This document shows positions 42,463 through 54,238 of a DNA stretch of 64,000 bases, one piece after another. The notes beneath the pieces are model-generated. The model was not told the origin of the DNA, ran no database searches, and saw only the letters and a program-made list of their open reading frames with translations. Source of the DNA: Levilactobacillus huananensis (GTDB lineage Bacteria; Bacillota; Bacilli; Lactobacillales; Lactobacillaceae); NCBI RefSeq assembly GCF_003946145.1, contig NZ_RHOC01000006.1, positions 62,001 through 126,000 of the forward strand, in the 5' to 3' direction. Position 1 is the first letter of the stretch. Each line of letters starts with the position of its first letter. Both the position numbers and the translations under genes were made by a program.

Positions 42463-43256
42463 TTTGTTTCCTCCTGTCGGCTTGCCCCTTGCCACACGCT
42501 CCCGAGCGTTTCACTGATCGCTACGCCGTGGGTAATGCCTAACCGAACGAATGTCTTGGCCGCGGCGACCGCAGCGGGTAATGACTGCCCGTTTGCCAAC
42601 TCAGCGGTAATGGCCGCCGAGAAGGTACAACCGGCACCGTCCGTAGTCTGGCGGTCAATCTTCGGTCCCGTGAACCAGTAATCCTTATCCCCGGCGCGAA
42701 GATAATCCAGAGCCACGTCACCAGCGAGGCGGCTACCGCCCTTAATCACGACATTAGGACAACCAAAGGCCTGAATCCACAACGCGGCTTCACGCATCTG
42801 ATCTTTAGTCGTGATAGTAGCGAGGCCACTCAGCTGGCGCGCTTCATCCAAGTTTGGCGTTGTCACGTAACCAAGAGGCAATAAGTTATGGGTCATTGCG
42901 TCTATGTAAGTCGTCTGTAGCTGTGTCTCGCCCTCCTTGAAGACCAGGACGGGATCGACCACCAACTTGATCTTAGTGGCTTGTAACTTGTCGCAGACCA
43001 TCATTAATGCCGCCTGACTACCCAAGAGTCCCGTTTTGGCAAAGCGGACTGGCAGTTGACTCAAAATGGACGTCAACTGCTGCCCAATGACGGTCGGTGG
43101 AATTTGGCTTAGATTCACTCCCGCGGGGGTGATGCTGGCCACGCTCGTCAGCGCGCTAAGCCCAAACACATTTAGCTCTTCGAATGTCTTGAGATCGGCT
43201 TCGATACCGCCGCCTGCCAAGCTATCCGAACCAGCAATGGTTAAAACATTTTCCAT
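42459..43256 (-). CDS. pdxK: Pyridoxal kinase / HMP kinase (PdxK-ThiD family)
   Basis: 265 residues of the ribokinase-like ThiD fold. Substrate motif LTIAGSDSLAGGGIEADLKTF, central VVDPVLVFKEG, and the catalytic region TDGAGCTFSAAITAELA with the Cys typical of PdxK-type enzymes in Firmicutes. It phosphorylates pyridoxal or its relatives to the PLP series. GGAGGG precedes ATG 43256. The divergent MocR gene supports vitamin B6 rather than thiamine, hence the symbol; moderate certainty on substrate. Confidence 0.85.
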   Translation of the reverse strand: MENVLTIAGSDSLAGGGIEADLKTFEELNVFGLSALTSVASITPAGVNLSQIPPTVIGQQLTSILSQLPVRFAKTGLLGSQAALMMVCDKLQATKIKLVVDPVLVFKEGETQLQTTYIDAMTHNLLPLGYVTTPNLDEARQLSGLATITTKDQMREAALWIQAFGCPNVVIKGGSRLAGDVALDYLRAGDKDYWFTGPKIDRQTTDGAGCTFSAAITAELANGQSLPAAVAAAKTFVRLGITHGVAISETLGSVWQGASRQEETK

Positions 43257-43309
43257 GAGCGCTCCCTCCAACACTCTCTAGTATTGCCCCTTCACGATGG
43301 GATCGCAAC

Positions 43310-43349
43310 AGCCAATTGGCTTGTTTTTAATCCAGCCAATTATTATACT
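43310..43349 (+). promoter_or_regulatory. Promoter and direct-repeat operator of the B6 regulator
   Basis: Two AGCCAATT repeats at 43310 and 43334 (24 bp apart) flank a promoter with TTGTTT (43321-43326), a 17-bp spacer and TATACT (43344-43349). Spaced direct repeats are the usual binding pattern for MocR/PdxR regulators. Confidence 0.6.
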
Positions 43350-43376
43350 GAAGGAAACTAACTGGAGGGATTTGCC

Positions 43377-44780
43377 ATGATTAACTGGTATGCGGATCTA
43401 CCGCCCATTAAACCCAAGTACCGCGCCATTACGCAGCTCATCAAGCGCCTCATTGAAGACGATAAGCTCCTGCCAGGACAACGGCTCCCAGCCGAACGAG
43501 AGCTGGCTCAACTCTTAAAGGTCGACCGGTCCACGGTCACCCGAGCTTTTCTGGAGTTAACGGCCAATGGTCTCCTTATCAAAAAGACCGGGAGTGGGAC
43601 CTATGTTTCCACACTCCCCCAAATTGCCAGTCAGGCCGACAAGGTGAATTGGAATTTCTTCTTGGAGAACACGGAATCTCGCGGTGATCAGGCTTACCAA
43701 CAACGCCTCTTGCAGGCCAGAGCGTTGGACCACGGGACCCTGATCGACGGGGCTGCCAATGAACTGCCCATAGGTCTCATCCCCGAACTGGGGGCGCTAC
43801 AATTGGACTGGCATGGCTTTCTCCTAGCCCAAAAGCAGGAACAGGACGCGGGTTATCAGCCACTAATCCATACCATTGGCCAAATTCACACCGATAAGAA
43901 ACAATTTCACCTGGCCAATCAGACCCTGATCATCGCTGGTGGAGCCCAACAATCACTCCTATTGGTGCTCAGAAGTCTCCTGCAGGTCGGGGATGCCGTG
44001 GCCTTCGCCCGCCCATCCTACTTCAACTCGAGTGCTATCTTTCAGGCCACGGGAATTCATACCTATCCCGTCCCCTTAACCTCAAATTGCCTGGATCTCC
44101 AGGCCCTCGAAGACGCCATCTTAAAGCACCGGATCAAGTTGCTGATTCTTAATCCGACCTTTCAGAACCCGACTGGTAGCATTCTGACCTTGGAACAACG
44201 ACAGCGCATCTTAAAACTATGCCAGAGCTACCAAATCCCCATTGTCGAGGACGACGTCTTTGGCTGGCTCGTCGCCAAGCAAGACGAGGTCCCAACTTTT
44301 AAGTCTCTGGCTCCCGAAAACGTCATCTATCTGAGCTCACTCTCTAAACTTCTAGGTTCAAGTACTCGGATCGGCTGGATCGTGGCGCCACAAGCCATCG
44401 GTCAACGCCTCCTGCAGGTCCAAAAGAAACTCGACATCATACCAAGCATGTTGGCCCAGGTTATGGCCAATTTGGCCCTCAACAATCCCTCATTCGAGCC
44501 TGAGATTGCCAAATTGACCGATCAGCTATCCCAGCGCCGCGATCAGGTCACCGCCATCTTCCGAAAATACCGCCCCGACTGGCGATTCACCGTACCTAAG
44601 GGCGGTTTCTATCTGTGGGTTACGCAAGACGATCCCGATATTTTTAACCAACTCCTAGCCCAAAAGATTCTGGTCAAACCCGGTCCCATCTACGGAACCA
44701 ACAAGCGATCCTTTCGATTCAACTTTGCCGGCATCGATGCTGAGAAACAGCGTCAGCTACGAGAACGACTCAAAAAATAA
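43377..44780 (+). CDS. MocR-family PLP-binding regulator (PdxR-like)
   Basis: 467 residues. An N-terminal GntR winged helix (AITQLIKRLIEDDKLLPGQRLPAERELAQLLKVDRSTVTRAFLEL) is fused to a class I aminotransferase domain. The PLP lysine lies in YLSSLSKLLGSSTRIGW and the phosphate-binding region in FQNPTGS. PdxR proteins sense PLP with this domain and control vitamin B6 genes. Divergent from pdxK and the ECF S component. TGGAGGG precedes ATG 43377. Confidence 0.9.
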   Translation: MINWYADLPPIKPKYRAITQLIKRLIEDDKLLPGQRLPAERELAQLLKVDRSTVTRAFLELTANGLLIKKTGSGTYVSTLPQIASQADKVNWNFFLENTESRGDQAYQQRLLQARALDHGTLIDGAANELPIGLIPELGALQLDWHGFLLAQKQEQDAGYQPLIHTIGQIHTDKKQFHLANQTLIIAGGAQQSLLLVLRSLLQVGDAVAFARPSYFNSSAIFQATGIHTYPVPLTSNCLDLQALEDAILKHRIKLLILNPTFQNPTGSILTLEQRQRILKLCQSYQIPIVEDDVFGWLVAKQDEVPTFKSLAPENVIYLSSLSKLLGSSTRIGWIVAPQAIGQRLLQVQKKLDIIPSMLAQVMANLALNNPSFEPEIAKLTDQLSQRRDQVTAIFRKYRPDWRFTVPKGGFYLWVTQDDPDIFNQLLAQKILVKPGPIYGTNKRSFRFNFAGIDAEKQRQLRERLKK

Positions 44781-44784
44781 GGTC

Positions 44785-44824
44785 AAAAAAGAGGCTCACT
44801 GTCAATCTGGCAGTGAGCCTCTTG
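44785..44824. terminator. Bidirectional terminator between mocR and gyrA
   Basis: GAGGCTCACTG pairs with CAGTGAGCCTC; A and T runs flank both sides. It serves two convergent genes. Confidence 0.92.
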
Positions 44825-44830
44825 TCTTCG

Positions 44831-47368
44831 TTAATCTTTAGAATGCGTCGTTGGTTCTGTGGAATCTGGTGTCGTTGATTCATCGGCTGGCTTGTCGGAA
44901 TCTCCGGCAGAGGCATCCTCAGCTTCATCATCTTCCTTAGCCACCTTGGCCATCGTCGCAACTTCGGCATCATCGCCTAAGCGAATCAGGTGAACCCCTA
45001 AGGTTGCTCGACCGGTCTCGGAGACATCCGCGGCGCTAAAGCGAATCATAACCCCTTTGTCAGTGATCAGCATGATATCCTCATCACCATCAACGGTGGT
45101 CAATCCCGCTAACGGTCCGTTCTTGGCGGTGACGTTAACGGTCTTGATTCCCTTACCGCCTCGACCCTTAATTGGGTATTCTTCGGCGGCCGTTTGCTTC
45201 CCATAACCCTTTTCGGAAATGACAAACACGCGACTATCTGGCTTCAAGACACTGGCACCGATGACATAATCCTGGTCTCGGAGACGAATTCCCCGAACCC
45301 CGGTAGCCGAACGGCCCATCGACCGGACGTCCTTGGCCGCAAAACTAACGGCGTAGCCCAAATGGGTCCCGATAATCATGTTGGCCGTGTCATCAATGAT
45401 CGACACGTCGATTAATTCGTCATTTTCCTTCAGGTTAATGGCCTTCAGACCGTTACTCCGAATATTGGCAAACTCGTCGACTGGCGTGCGCTTAACCGTC
45501 CCTTGTACGGTAGTGAAAAACAGATCGCGTTCTTCATTCTTCCCGGCATTCGAAACGTTAATCACGGCCTGAACGTGCTCGTTGTTGTTAATCCCCAACA
45601 GGTTAATAACAGGAATTCCCTTGGCCGTTCGACCATACTCAGGAATCTCATACCCCTTCATCCGGTAAACTTTCCCGGCATTGGTGAAGAACAACAGCAT
45701 GTCATGCGTCGAGGTCGCCACGAGGTGCTCGATGAAATCATCATCGTGCACACCCATACCTTGAACCCCTTTACCCCCACGATTTTGAGCCTTGAATTCA
45801 GACGTTGGTAAACGTTTGATATACCCATTATGTGTGAGTGAAATGATGACATCTTCTTCAGCAATCAGGTCTTCATCTTCCAAGCTCAGAACTTCACCGA
45901 CCATTAATTCAGTTCGACGATCGTCCCCAAACTTGTTTTGAATCTCCAACAGTTCATCATAAATGATGCTCTGTTGGCGTTCACGGGACGCCAAGATTTC
46001 CTTGTAGTCCTTAATGTTGGCCATGACGTCATTGTATTCCTTTTCGACCTTTTCACGTTCCAGTCCGGTCAACCGAACCAACCGCATGTCCAAAATGGCT
46101 TGCGATTGCTTGTTGGAAAGACTGTAACGGGTCATCAACTCATTCTTCGCCACTTCGGCGGTCTGAGACTGCCGAATAATGGTAATGATAGCATCGATGT
46201 GGTCCAGAGCGATCCGCAACCCTTCCAGGATGTGGGCTCTGGCTTCGGCCTTCCGCAATTCAAAGGCTGTCCGCCGTTGAATAACTTCGAGCTGGAAGTC
46301 CAGGTAGTACTGTAGAATGGCCTTTAAGCCTAGGACCTTAGGGGCACCCTTCACGATGGCCAGCATGTTGATCCCAAATGAGGTCTGCATCAACGTCATC
46401 TTATAGAGATTATTTAAAATAACCTCGGCACTGGCGTCACGCCGAACATCAATGACGATCCGCATCCCGGTTCGGTCGGTCTCATCGTTAACGTCGGTGA
46501 TTCCTTCAATCCGCTTATCGCGGGCCAATTCGGCGATGCGTTCGATCAGCTTAGCCTTGTTGACCATGTATGGAATTTCCGTGGCCACAATCCGTTGCTT
46601 ACCGTTCTTTTCTTCTTCGATGTCCACCTTGGCACGCAGGGTAATGGTGCCCTTCCCGGTCTCATAAGCCCGGCGAATGGCAGCCTTCCCCATCACGATC
46701 CCACCGGTTGGGAAGTCGGGACCTGGTAAGGCCTCCATCAACTCAGCCAAGCTGGCATCAGGGTTCTTCATCAAGATGTGCAGGGCACTGATCACTTCCG
46801 TCAGGTTATGCGGCGGAATGTTCGTGGCCATCCCCACGGCAATCCCAGACGCCCCGTTAACCAATAGGTTAGGGAAACGTGATGGGAGCACCACGGGCTC
46901 TCTTTCGGAACCATCGTAATTATCTTGAAAATCAATCGTATCTTTATTAATGTCGCGCAGCATTTCCATCGCGATCTTACTCAATCGCGCTTCGGTATAC
47001 CGCATGGCGGCGGCTCCGTCACCATCGACAGACCCAAAGTTCCCATGACCATCTACTAACATGTAGCGGTATGAGAAGTCCTGCGCCATTCGTACCATGG
47101 ATTCGTACACGGCGGAGTCACCATGGGGATGGTACTTCCCCAAGACGTCCCCAACCATCCGGGCAGATTTCCGGAATGGCTTGTCGGGCGTAATGCCCAA
47201 TTCATGCATATCGTACAGAATCCGACGGTGAACGGGCTTTAACCCGTCCCGCACGTCAGGTAAGGCCCGTTGGACAATCACACTCATTGCGTAATCCAAG
47301 AAGGATGTTCGCATGGTTTGTGAAAGGTCAACGTCGGTAACCCGACCTATATAGTCTTGATCAGCCAA
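44831..47368 (-). CDS. gyrA: DNA gyrase subunit A
   Basis: 845 residues. The breakage-reunion domain has the quinolone-resistance region ([12 protein letters not shown], Ser82 and Glu86, the susceptible wild-type residues) and the active-site Tyr121 (AMRYTEARL). The GyrA box reads QNRGGKGV, with six beta-pinwheel repeats beyond. The C-terminal tail is acidic. Start is TTG 47368 with GGAGGG upstream. With GyrB it introduces negative supercoils. Confidence 0.98.
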   Translation of the reverse strand: MADQDYIGRVTDVDLSQTMRTSFLDYAMSVIVQRALPDVRDGLKPVHRRILYDMHELGITPDKPFRKSARMVGDVLGKYHPHGDSAVYESMVRMAQDFSYRYMLVDGHGNFGSVDGDGAAAMRYTEARLSKIAMEMLRDINKDTIDFQDNYDGSEREPVVLPSRFPNLLVNGASGIAVGMATNIPPHNLTEVISALHILMKNPDASLAELMEALPGPDFPTGGIVMGKAAIRRAYETGKGTITLRAKVDIEEEKNGKQRIVATEIPYMVNKAKLIERIAELARDKRIEGITDVNDETDRTGMRIVIDVRRDASAEVILNNLYKMTLMQTSFGINMLAIVKGAPKVLGLKAILQYYLDFQLEVIQRRTAFELRKAEARAHILEGLRIALDHIDAIITIIRQSQTAEVAKNELMTRYSLSNKQSQAILDMRLVRLTGLEREKVEKEYNDVMANIKDYKEILASRERQQSIIYDELLEIQNKFGDDRRTELMVGEVLSLEDEDLIAEEDVIISLTHNGYIKRLPTSEFKAQNRGGKGVQGMGVHDDDFIEHLVATSTHDMLLFFTNAGKVYRMKGYEIPEYGRTAKGIPVINLLGINNNEHVQAVINVSNAGKNEERDLFFTTVQGTVKRTPVDEFANIRSNGLKAINLKENDELIDVSIIDDTANMIIGTHLGYAVSFAAKDVRSMGRSATGVRGIRLRDQDYVIGASVLKPDSRVFVISEKGYGKQTAAEEYPIKGRGGKGIKTVNVTAKNGPLAGLTTVDGDEDIMLITDKGVMIRFSAADVSETGRATLGVHLIRLGDDAEVATMAKVAKEDDEAEDASAGDSDKPADESTTPDSTEPTTHSKD

Positions 47369-47389
47369 ATCTTTACCCTCCGTTCTTCA

Positions 47390-49336
47390 CTAAACATCCA
47401 ACTCGGCGAAGGTCGCGTTATCCTCGATAAATTCACGTCGAGGTGCCACCTTGTCACCCATCAACATGCTAAACACTTGGTCAGCATTGATGGCATCTTG
47501 GGCATCGACCCGCAAGAGCCGCCGGTTTTCGGGGTTCATGGTCGTTTCCCAGAGTTGTTCGGCATCCATTTCACCCAGCCCTTTGTACCGTTGAATCTGT
47601 GGCTTTGGTGCGGGTGGTAATTGGCCTAATAATTCCTTTAATTCGTCATCGGAATCCAAGTAACGTTGCATCTTCCCTTGACGCACCCGATAGAGCGGTG
47701 GGCAAGCAATGTAAACGTAACCGGCATCCAATAGTGGTCGCATGTAACGGTAAACCAGTGTCAATAACAAAGTCCGAATGTGGGCCCCATCGACATCGGC
47801 ATCGGTCATAATAATTAATTTGTGATAATTGGCCTTAGCAACGTCAAAGTCGTCACCAAATCCAGTCCCCATGGCTGTAAACAGAGAACGAATTTCTTCG
47901 TTCGCCAGAATCCGGTCCATCGAGGCCTTTTCCACGTTCAGAATCTTCCCTCGAATGGGTAAGATTGCCTGTGTCAACCGCGAACGGCCCTGCTTAGCAG
48001 ACCCACCGGCGGAATCCCCTTCGACAATAAACAATTCGGAAATCGAAGGATCCTTGGACGTGTTATCGGCCAGTTTCCCAGGAAGGTTGCTGATTTCCAG
48101 CCCACTCTTCTTCCGGGTCACTTCACGGGCCCGCTTAGCGGCAACCCGCGCCTTGGAGGCTAATGTCCCCTTATCCACCACTTTACGGGCGATATCAGGA
48201 TGTTCCATTAAGAACCGCATAAAGTGGTCGGCAAACGTGTGATCCACGGCCGTCCGGGCATCGGAGTTCCCCAATTTGGTCTTCGTTTGACCTTCAAATT
48301 GTGGGTCCGGATGCTTCACAGAAACCACGGCTGTCAAGCCTTCACGGACGTCATCCCCGGTTAAGTTCGGTTCATTGTCCTTCATCAGCTTGTTGGTCCG
48401 CGCATAGTCGTTTACAACCCGCGTTAAGGCCCGTTTGAATCCTTCTTCATGAGTCCCACCTTCGTAGGTGTGAATGTTGTTGGTAAACGTCAACAGGTTG
48501 TTATGGTAGTCATCCGTGTACTGCAGGGCAACTTCCACCGTAATTCCGTTTTCGGCGCCTTCAACGTAGATTGGCGGTTCAAAAAGCGTCGTTTTATTTT
48601 CATTCAAATAGTCAACATAGTGACGGATCCCACCTTCATAGTGGAAATCATCCTCAGTTGGTGTTTCTGGCCGGTCATCACGGATTGTAATCCGGAGACC
48701 CTTGTTCAAGAAGGCCAGCTCGCGAATCCGCGTGGTCAGCGTCTTGATGTCAAAGGTAGTCGTTTCTCTGAAGATATCTGGATCCGGCAGGAAGTGCACA
48801 ATGGTGCCGTGTTTTTCCTTGGGCAATCCTTCTTCAACAACCGTCATTGGCTTCACCACGTGACCTCGATCAAAGGTGATCGAGTAGCGCTTGCCGTCAC
48901 GGATAACCTGGGCATCCAATTCGGTGGACAACGCGTTTACAACGGAAGCCCCCACCCCATGAAGACCACCGGAAACCTTGTACCCGCCACCGCCGAATTT
49001 ACCCCCGGCGTGCAGGATCGTAAAGACCGTTTCTAAAGCCGGCTTGCCCGTCTTCTTTTGGATATCGACAGGAATCCCACGACCGTTATCGGTCACGGTC
49101 ACACTATTGTCCTTGTTCACCGTGACGTGAATTTCGTCGGCAAAGCCAGCCAAGGCTTCGTCAATCCCGTTGTCCACGATTTCCCACACGAGGTGATGAA
49201 GACCTTGGGCACTTGTTGATCCAATATACATTCCGGGGCGTTTACGTACCGCTTCCAAGCCCTCAAGAACTTGGATTTGGCTGGCATCATATTCTCTTGC
49301 CCGTTCCGCCTTGGTTTCGTGTTCTTTTTCAGCCAC
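47390..49336 (-). CDS. gyrB: DNA gyrase subunit B
   Basis: 648 residues. GHKL ATPase ([33 protein letters not shown]), transducer, and TOPRIM domain ([28 protein letters not shown]). Start is GTG 49336 with AAAGGAGG, 3 bp after recF ends. Ends in the usual RREFIEDNA motif. Confidence 0.98.
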   Translation of the reverse strand: MAEKEHETKAERAREYDASQIQVLEGLEAVRKRPGMYIGSTSAQGLHHLVWEIVDNGIDEALAGFADEIHVTVNKDNSVTVTDNGRGIPVDIQKKTGKPALETVFTILHAGGKFGGGGYKVSGGLHGVGASVVNALSTELDAQVIRDGKRYSITFDRGHVVKPMTVVEEGLPKEKHGTIVHFLPDPDIFRETTTFDIKTLTTRIRELAFLNKGLRITIRDDRPETPTEDDFHYEGGIRHYVDYLNENKTTLFEPPIYVEGAENGITVEVALQYTDDYHNNLLTFTNNIHTYEGGTHEEGFKRALTRVVNDYARTNKLMKDNEPNLTGDDVREGLTAVVSVKHPDPQFEGQTKTKLGNSDARTAVDHTFADHFMRFLMEHPDIARKVVDKGTLASKARVAAKRAREVTRKKSGLEISNLPGKLADNTSKDPSISELFIVEGDSAGGSAKQGRSRLTQAILPIRGKILNVEKASMDRILANEEIRSLFTAMGTGFGDDFDVAKANYHKLIIMTDADVDGAHIRTLLLTLVYRYMRPLLDAGYVYIACPPLYRVRQGKMQRYLDSDDELKELLGQLPPAPKPQIQRYKGLGEMDAEQLWETTMNPENRRLLRVDAQDAINADQVFSMLMGDKVAPRREFIEDNATFAELDV

Positions 49337-49339
49337 TGC

Positions 49340-50494
49340 TTAATCCTCCTTTGTTGCCGAATCGTCACTAGTGGGCGATCCATCGGCCACCACGGTCCCA
49401 TCGGCCACGTGAAAAATGGTCGGGTCCTTAATCAGCTGGCGGGTAATCCCACTTAGGCTGGTGGTGGTGATAAACGTCTGTACCTTATCCTGAATGGCCG
49501 TCAGCAGATGGGTCTGCCGCGCGTCATCCAATTCTGAAAGGACATCATCTAAGAGCAAAACCGGATACTCCCCGGTCTCCTCCTTCATAAGGTCAATCTC
49601 GGCCAACTTCACACTCAGTGCCGTTGTCCGTTGTTGCCCCTGAGACCCGAACGTCTGGACATTCTTATCGTTGACCTGAAAATGCAAGTCGTCACGATGG
49701 GGCCCCACCAGCGTTGTCCCCTGGTAAAGCTCCTTGTCCCGTTGTTTCTCATATAACGCACTCAAGGCCACCTGGATGCTCTTAACATCAGTTAATGCCT
49801 CATCGGGTACCTGGGTGGCATAGTGAAACGTCAGCGTCTCGCGTTGCTGGGAGATCTCGGCGTGAATGACCTGCGCCCAGTGCTCCAGCTTATGTAACAT
49901 CCGCAGCCGCTGGGCGATGATTTCCGCACCATATGCCGCCAATTGATCGGAAAGCACCGATAAGAACAGCAGATCCCGCTTCTGTTTGTGTTGCAGGTCC
50001 TTCAGATAGCGATTTCGCTGCTTCAACAGCGTCCGATATTGGCTTAAATTATACAAATAGCGCGGATTCATCTGGCCAAACTCCATGTCCATAAACCGCC
50101 GCCGAATACTCGGGGCGCCTTTGACAATCGCGAGATCTTCCGGGGCAAACAAAATCACATTGAGCTGGCCCACATATTGCGATAGCCGAGCCTGCTCAAG
50201 GTGATTGACTTTAGCACGTTTGCCCTGGCGTGAGAACGTCAACTCCAGTGGCACCGTTCCCGCCGACTTCACAACCCGACCACTGACCTTGGCCGTTTTG
50301 GCCTGCCAGTTGACCAAGTCATGATCGTTGGCTGTCCGGTGACTGCGGGTTAACGCAAGCACGTAGATGGCCTCTAATAGATTGGTCTTGCCCTGGGCAT
50401 TTTCGCCGAGGAGGACGTTAATCCCCCGCCCCAGCCGAATATCGGCCTCGGGATAATTCCGAAAATGCTGCAGCTGCAACTCTTGCAAATACAT
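49340..50494 (-). CDS. recF: DNA replication and repair protein RecF
   Basis: 384 residues. Walker A ([16 protein letters not shown]), ABC signature-like SQGQQRT and Walker B ([13 protein letters not shown]). It loads RecA at gaps during repair. Its start overlaps the yaaA stop by one base, a tight operon with dnaN. Confidence 0.97.
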   Translation of the reverse strand: MYLQELQLQHFRNYPEADIRLGRGINVLLGENAQGKTNLLEAIYVLALTRSHRTANDHDLVNWQAKTAKVSGRVVKSAGTVPLELTFSRQGKRAKVNHLEQARLSQYVGQLNVILFAPEDLAIVKGAPSIRRRFMDMEFGQMNPRYLYNLSQYRTLLKQRNRYLKDLQHKQKRDLLFLSVLSDQLAAYGAEIIAQRLRMLHKLEHWAQVIHAEISQQRETLTFHYATQVPDEALTDVKSIQVALSALYEKQRDKELYQGTTLVGPHRDDLHFQVNDKNVQTFGSQGQQRTTALSVKLAEIDLMKEETGEYPVLLLDDVLSELDDARQTHLLTAIQDKVQTFITTTSLSGITRQLIKDPTIFHVADGTVVADGSPTSDDSATKED

Positions 50495-50721
50495 TATTCA
50501 CCCTGCTTTGAGCGTATAAAAAATAATCCTGCCTCAGGTACTGCCACTGTATCGCCAGGATACAGCTTACGACCCCGCCGATTGTCCGGTTCATCGTTGA
50601 TATTTACCGTGTTTTCTCGTAAATACCACTTGGCTTGGCCACCAGTGCTGATGACGGATTCTTCTTTGAGTAACTGGCCCAAAGTAATGTAGGGCGTCTC
50701 AATGAAAACGTCTTTTTTCAC
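50494..50721 (-). CDS. yaaA: S4-domain RNA-binding protein YaaA
   Basis: 75 residues of the YaaA/RlbA type, an S4-like fold ([22 protein letters not shown] ... [10 protein letters not shown]). It lies between dnaN and recF as in other Firmicutes and is linked to ribosome assembly. Confidence 0.93.
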   Translation of the reverse strand: MKKDVFIETPYITLGQLLKEESVISTGGQAKWYLRENTVNINDEPDNRRGRKLYPGDTVAVPEAGLFFIRSKQGE

Positions 50722-51087
50722 AATTTCACCCCTTAATATTCTTCTCTTCTATTATACCGCTTTTTAGGGAAAAGTACAGGTGATCCCCTTTATTTTTGCG
50801 TTCTGAGGCTATTTGGGACGTTTTTGATGTTTTTGGTAAAAAGACGGTAAATTTGCTCAGATTCAAAAATAACGGTCTTTTAGCGAATTATTTGTTTTTT
50901 AGTGGTTTCGACGACCTTAAATCGGATTCTCTTTTCCGAGTCCCCTTATTTGCGCGCGCATTCTCTTCTAAACGCCCCAAATCGACGCCTACTTTCCCCC
51001 GTTTTCATAACTGGACCATTGCCGAAATCCACGATCAGACATAAAAAAGTGTTGCCCCCCAGGGACAACACTTTGTGGTGATTAACT
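50722..51087. other. yaaA-dnaN intergenic region with dnaN terminator at 51043-51074
   Basis: The 365 bases hold no gene with a ribosome-binding site. AAAGTGTTG / CAACACTTT at 51043-51074, with a T run on the minus strand, ends dnaN. AT-rich sequence follows and should contain a promoter for yaaA-recF-gyrB. Confidence 0.7.
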
Positions 51088-52227
51088 TTAGAACGTCCGT
51101 ACCGGCGTAATCAATTGAATGAAGTTGCTAGTATCCTCGGTTGGCACCAAGGTAAACGGCCGCAATGCGGAGGTAAAGGCCACTCTGATCGTCGTTTGAC
51201 CAAATGATCTGAGGGCATCCTTCATGTAATCAGGGTTAAAGGAAATCTCGAGGTCTTCACCCGTCAATTCCTTAGGATCCAAGGCTTCTTCAACATTTCC
51301 GACATCGGGAGAATTACTGAAGATTGTCACGTGATTCTCGGCGGGAGTCAAGGTCAACTTAACCACGTTGTTGCGTGATTCATGGGACAACAGAGAGGCC
51401 CGTTCGACGGCGGCCAATAATTCTGGCGCTTCGAATTCAACGGTCGTCGAAGCTTCCTTAGGGATTAACCGCGATGTATCAGGGTAATTCCCTTCCAGCA
51501 ACCGTGAGTAGAACGAGGTGTCACCTAATAAGAAGAGAACCTGGTTTTCGGAGAACTGCATCTTGACGGTACTGTCATCGTCACCAATCATCCGGGACAA
51601 TTCGGTCAGACTCTTCCCAGGGATGATGACATCAAAGGCAGCTTCGGTGGGATCTGGTAATTCGATCTGCCGTTGAGACAACCGGTGACTATCCGTGGCG
51701 ACCGCTAGGAATTGGTTATTAGCCAAGACAAAATGTACCCCAGTTAGGATTGGTCGACTTTCTTGATTAGAAACGGCGATAACCGTTTGACCAATGAGTT
51801 CCTTAAAAACGGCCCCTGAGAGCACGACAGAATCGGCGGCGTCAATTTCTGGCAAATGCGGATAGTTATTCGCATCCTGTCCATTAATATTGAAGGCTGC
51901 AGATCCAGAGGTGATTTCAGTTTGGAAACCATCCTTAACGGTAAGGGTCATCGTTTGTTCTGGCAATCGCTTGACGATTTCACTGAAGAACCGTGCCGTC
52001 AACACAATGGCACCAGGTTCGTCAATCGTTAACCCAATATCCGGATCATCGGCTCTGATCAACGTTTCAATTGAGATATCGGCATTGGACCCCGTTAAAA
52101 GCAAGCCGGCGTCACTGGCGACGATCTTGAGTCCCGTCAAAATGGGAATCGTGGTTTTAGAAGAGATGGCACGGGAGACGTTGTTCAGTTCCTTAATGAA
52201 GGCTGCCCGGTTAATCGTAAATTTCAT
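51088..52227 (-). CDS. dnaN: DNA polymerase III beta subunit (sliding clamp)
   Basis: 379 residues, three-domain clamp (MKFTINRAAFIKELNNVSRAI; TDSHRLSQRQIELP; ends LITPVRTF). GGAGTG selects ATG 52227; a GTG 12 bp upstream is in frame. Second gene after dnaA as in almost all bacteria. Confidence 0.97.
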   Translation of the reverse strand: MKFTINRAAFIKELNNVSRAISSKTTIPILTGLKIVASDAGLLLTGSNADISIETLIRADDPDIGLTIDEPGAIVLTARFFSEIVKRLPEQTMTLTVKDGFQTEITSGSAAFNINGQDANNYPHLPEIDAADSVVLSGAVFKELIGQTVIAVSNQESRPILTGVHFVLANNQFLAVATDSHRLSQRQIELPDPTEAAFDVIIPGKSLTELSRMIGDDDSTVKMQFSENQVLFLLGDTSFYSRLLEGNYPDTSRLIPKEASTTVEFEAPELLAAVERASLLSHESRNNVVKLTLTPAENHVTIFSNSPDVGNVEEALDPKELTGEDLEISFNPDYMKDALRSFGQTTIRVAFTSALRPFTLVPTEDTSNFIQLITPVRTF

Positions 52228-52254
52228 TAGTGATGACACTCCTTTACTTGGTGC

Positions 52255-52402
52255 GTAATTTACTTAATTAAAAGAAAAAAGATAGAAGAAGTAGTAGCGC
52301 AGTGGGTAATGTGGATAACTTTGAGAAACTATGGTGTGACTGTGCTTTTCCACCTGTGGATAACTTGTGGAAAACTCGTCGACTTTTATTTTCTTATCCA
52401 CA
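52255..52402. other. Chromosomal origin oriC, dnaA-dnaN part with unwinding element
   Basis: Perfect DnaA boxes occur at 52310, 52355 (both TGTGGATAA) and 52394 (TTATCCACA), plus one-mismatch TGTGGAAAA at 52366. Next to the first box lies an AT-rich stretch (52258-52290) with GATAGAAGAAGTAGTAGC, a row of TAG/AAG triplets like the DnaA-trios of B. subtilis. This is the likely unwinding site. Confidence 0.85.
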
Positions 52403-52495
52403 CACGCTGTGGCGTTCATTTCCATAATACCGCAGTTGGGGCCAAAAAACCGCCTCGAACACCCCCACTCAGAGGTCCTTGGAGACGGCCGATGA

Positions 52496-53869
52496 CTAGC
52501 GCCGTAATTCTTCTTTTAGATCATCAATATCCTTTTGAAGTTCGGGATCCGTTTTTAGGGCGTCGCCGATCTTGTCGTAGGCATGAATGACCGTGGTATG
52601 GTCCTTACCACCAAATTCGTTCCCAATGCGAGGTAACGAGGCATCCGTTAGCTCACGCGAGAGGTACATGGCAATTTGGCGCGGCGTCACGATGGACTTC
52701 TTACGTTTCTTCCCCTTTAAATCTTTCATTGAAATGTGGAAGTAACTGGCCACACGGTCTTGGATGACCGGAATGGTAATGGCATCGTTGGCATTTGCCA
52801 GGTTGAGACTCTTCAACGCCTCGGCTGCCAGATCAGTTGTGATTGGCTTATGCGTTAGGTTGTGGTAGGCCTGAACGCGAGACAAAGCGCCTTCTAGTTC
52901 TCGCACATTAGAGTCGATTTGACCGGCGATGTAGCTGAGCGTATCGTCCGGAGCATCGATTTGGTCGGCATCAACCTTATTACGGAGAATGGCGATCCGC
53001 GTTTCCAGGTCCGGTGGCGTGATGTCCACGGACAACCCCCAGGCGAAGCGAGAAACCAGCCGATCTTGGAGCTTCGGGATCTCATTTGGTAAGCGATCGG
53101 AAGTCAACACGATCTGATGGCCGTCGTCATATAAGGAATTGAAAGTATGGAAGAATTCTTCCTGGGTCGAATCCTTATTGGCGAAGAACTGGATATCATC
53201 AACCATTAAGAGGTCAACATCACGGTACTCCTGACGAAATTGTTCCTGAGTTCGTGTCCGAATCGAGTTAATGAAGTCATTGGTGAAGGCTTCACTGGTC
53301 ACGTACTTCACCTTGGTGTCGGGATGATCTTCCAACATCTTATTCCCAATGGCGTGCATCAAGTGGGTCTTACCCAACCCAACGCCTCCATAGAAGAACA
53401 GTGGATTGTACATAACACCGGGTTCTTCAGAAACAACCAAGGCCGCCGCATGGGCCATTTGGTTTCCCTTCCCGATCACGAAGGTATCGAATGTGTAGCG
53501 TGGGTTCAACGCATTTTCCTTCATAAAAGTGGGGGTTGCGTCGGGAGCATCAGTGCCCCCAGGCTCCTCTGTCACAACACCGGTGCCCGTTTTACTACGG
53601 GAGACCTCAGGTTGTAGTTCACTCTTCGTGACAAGAATAGGTTGAATATCTTCATGTGTGACCTGGTAGGCGTATTCGATGACTTGTTGATCGAGGTGGC
53701 GCCGAGTCCAGTAGTCACGGTGTAGGGGTGAAAGAAGTTCCAACGTTAGTTTGTTACCGACGAGGGAAATTGGCTTAGCTGCTTCGATCCAGGTCGCATA
53801 CGTGGCTGGATCAAGGTTTTGCTTGAGTAATTTTGTAATATCAGCCCACAAAGTTAACATATCTGGCAC
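52496..53869 (-). CDS. dnaA: Chromosomal replication initiator DnaA
   Basis: 457 residues from GTG 53869 (GGGGGGC upstream); ATG 53860 is the alternative. Domain I ([25 protein letters not shown]), a short linker, AAA+ domain (Walker [11 protein letters not shown]; Walker [10 protein letters not shown]) and domain IV ([16 protein letters not shown]) that reads DnaA boxes. The longer frame to 53956 has no translation signal. Confidence 0.98.
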   Translation of the reverse strand: MPDMLTLWADITKLLKQNLDPATYATWIEAAKPISLVGNKLTLELLSPLHRDYWTRRHLDQQVIEYAYQVTHEDIQPILVTKSELQPEVSRSKTGTGVVTEEPGGTDAPDATPTFMKENALNPRYTFDTFVIGKGNQMAHAAALVVSEEPGVMYNPLFFYGGVGLGKTHLMHAIGNKMLEDHPDTKVKYVTSEAFTNDFINSIRTRTQEQFRQEYRDVDLLMVDDIQFFANKDSTQEEFFHTFNSLYDDGHQIVLTSDRLPNEIPKLQDRLVSRFAWGLSVDITPPDLETRIAILRNKVDADQIDAPDDTLSYIAGQIDSNVRELEGALSRVQAYHNLTHKPITTDLAAEALKSLNLANANDAITIPVIQDRVASYFHISMKDLKGKKRKKSIVTPRQIAMYLSRELTDASLPRIGNEFGGKDHTTVIHAYDKIGDALKTDPELQKDIDDLKEELRR

Positions 53870-53968
53870 TGATGTAGCCCCCCTAAATTTAAGATTATGG
53901 TAATCGTAGGTTTGGACGGACGTCGCCCAAACGAAAACGTAAGTCCAGTGTAGCATGAAGAAAAAAAG

Positions 53969-54238
53969 TTTTCCACAGGGTATTGGATGCTGTGCATAAT
54001 TGTTTCACAGGGAGTTAATAAAGTTATCCACAGGCAGGGTAAAACTTGTGGATAATAAATGTGATTTTAGATTATCCACAGCTTAATGTGGAACAGGAAT
54101 AGCTCAACGATAAGTGTTTCACAAGTTATCCACAGAATTAACAGACGTGCTTTTTTGAAAATAAACAGGCTGTGGATTGGTGGATAACCAGGTGGGAAAG
54201 TCCGGCATAACTTTTTCTGAATTCACAAGTTATCCACA
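53969..54238. other. oriC, dnaA upstream DnaA-box array
   Basis: Five perfect TTATCCACA-type boxes lie at 54024, 54047 (reverse), 54072, 54126 and 54230, with weaker ones at 53969, 53991, 54171 and 54179. Together with the boxes beyond dnaA this forms a bipartite origin. It must also hold the autoregulated dnaA promoter and lies opposite the rpmH promoter. Confidence 0.92.
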
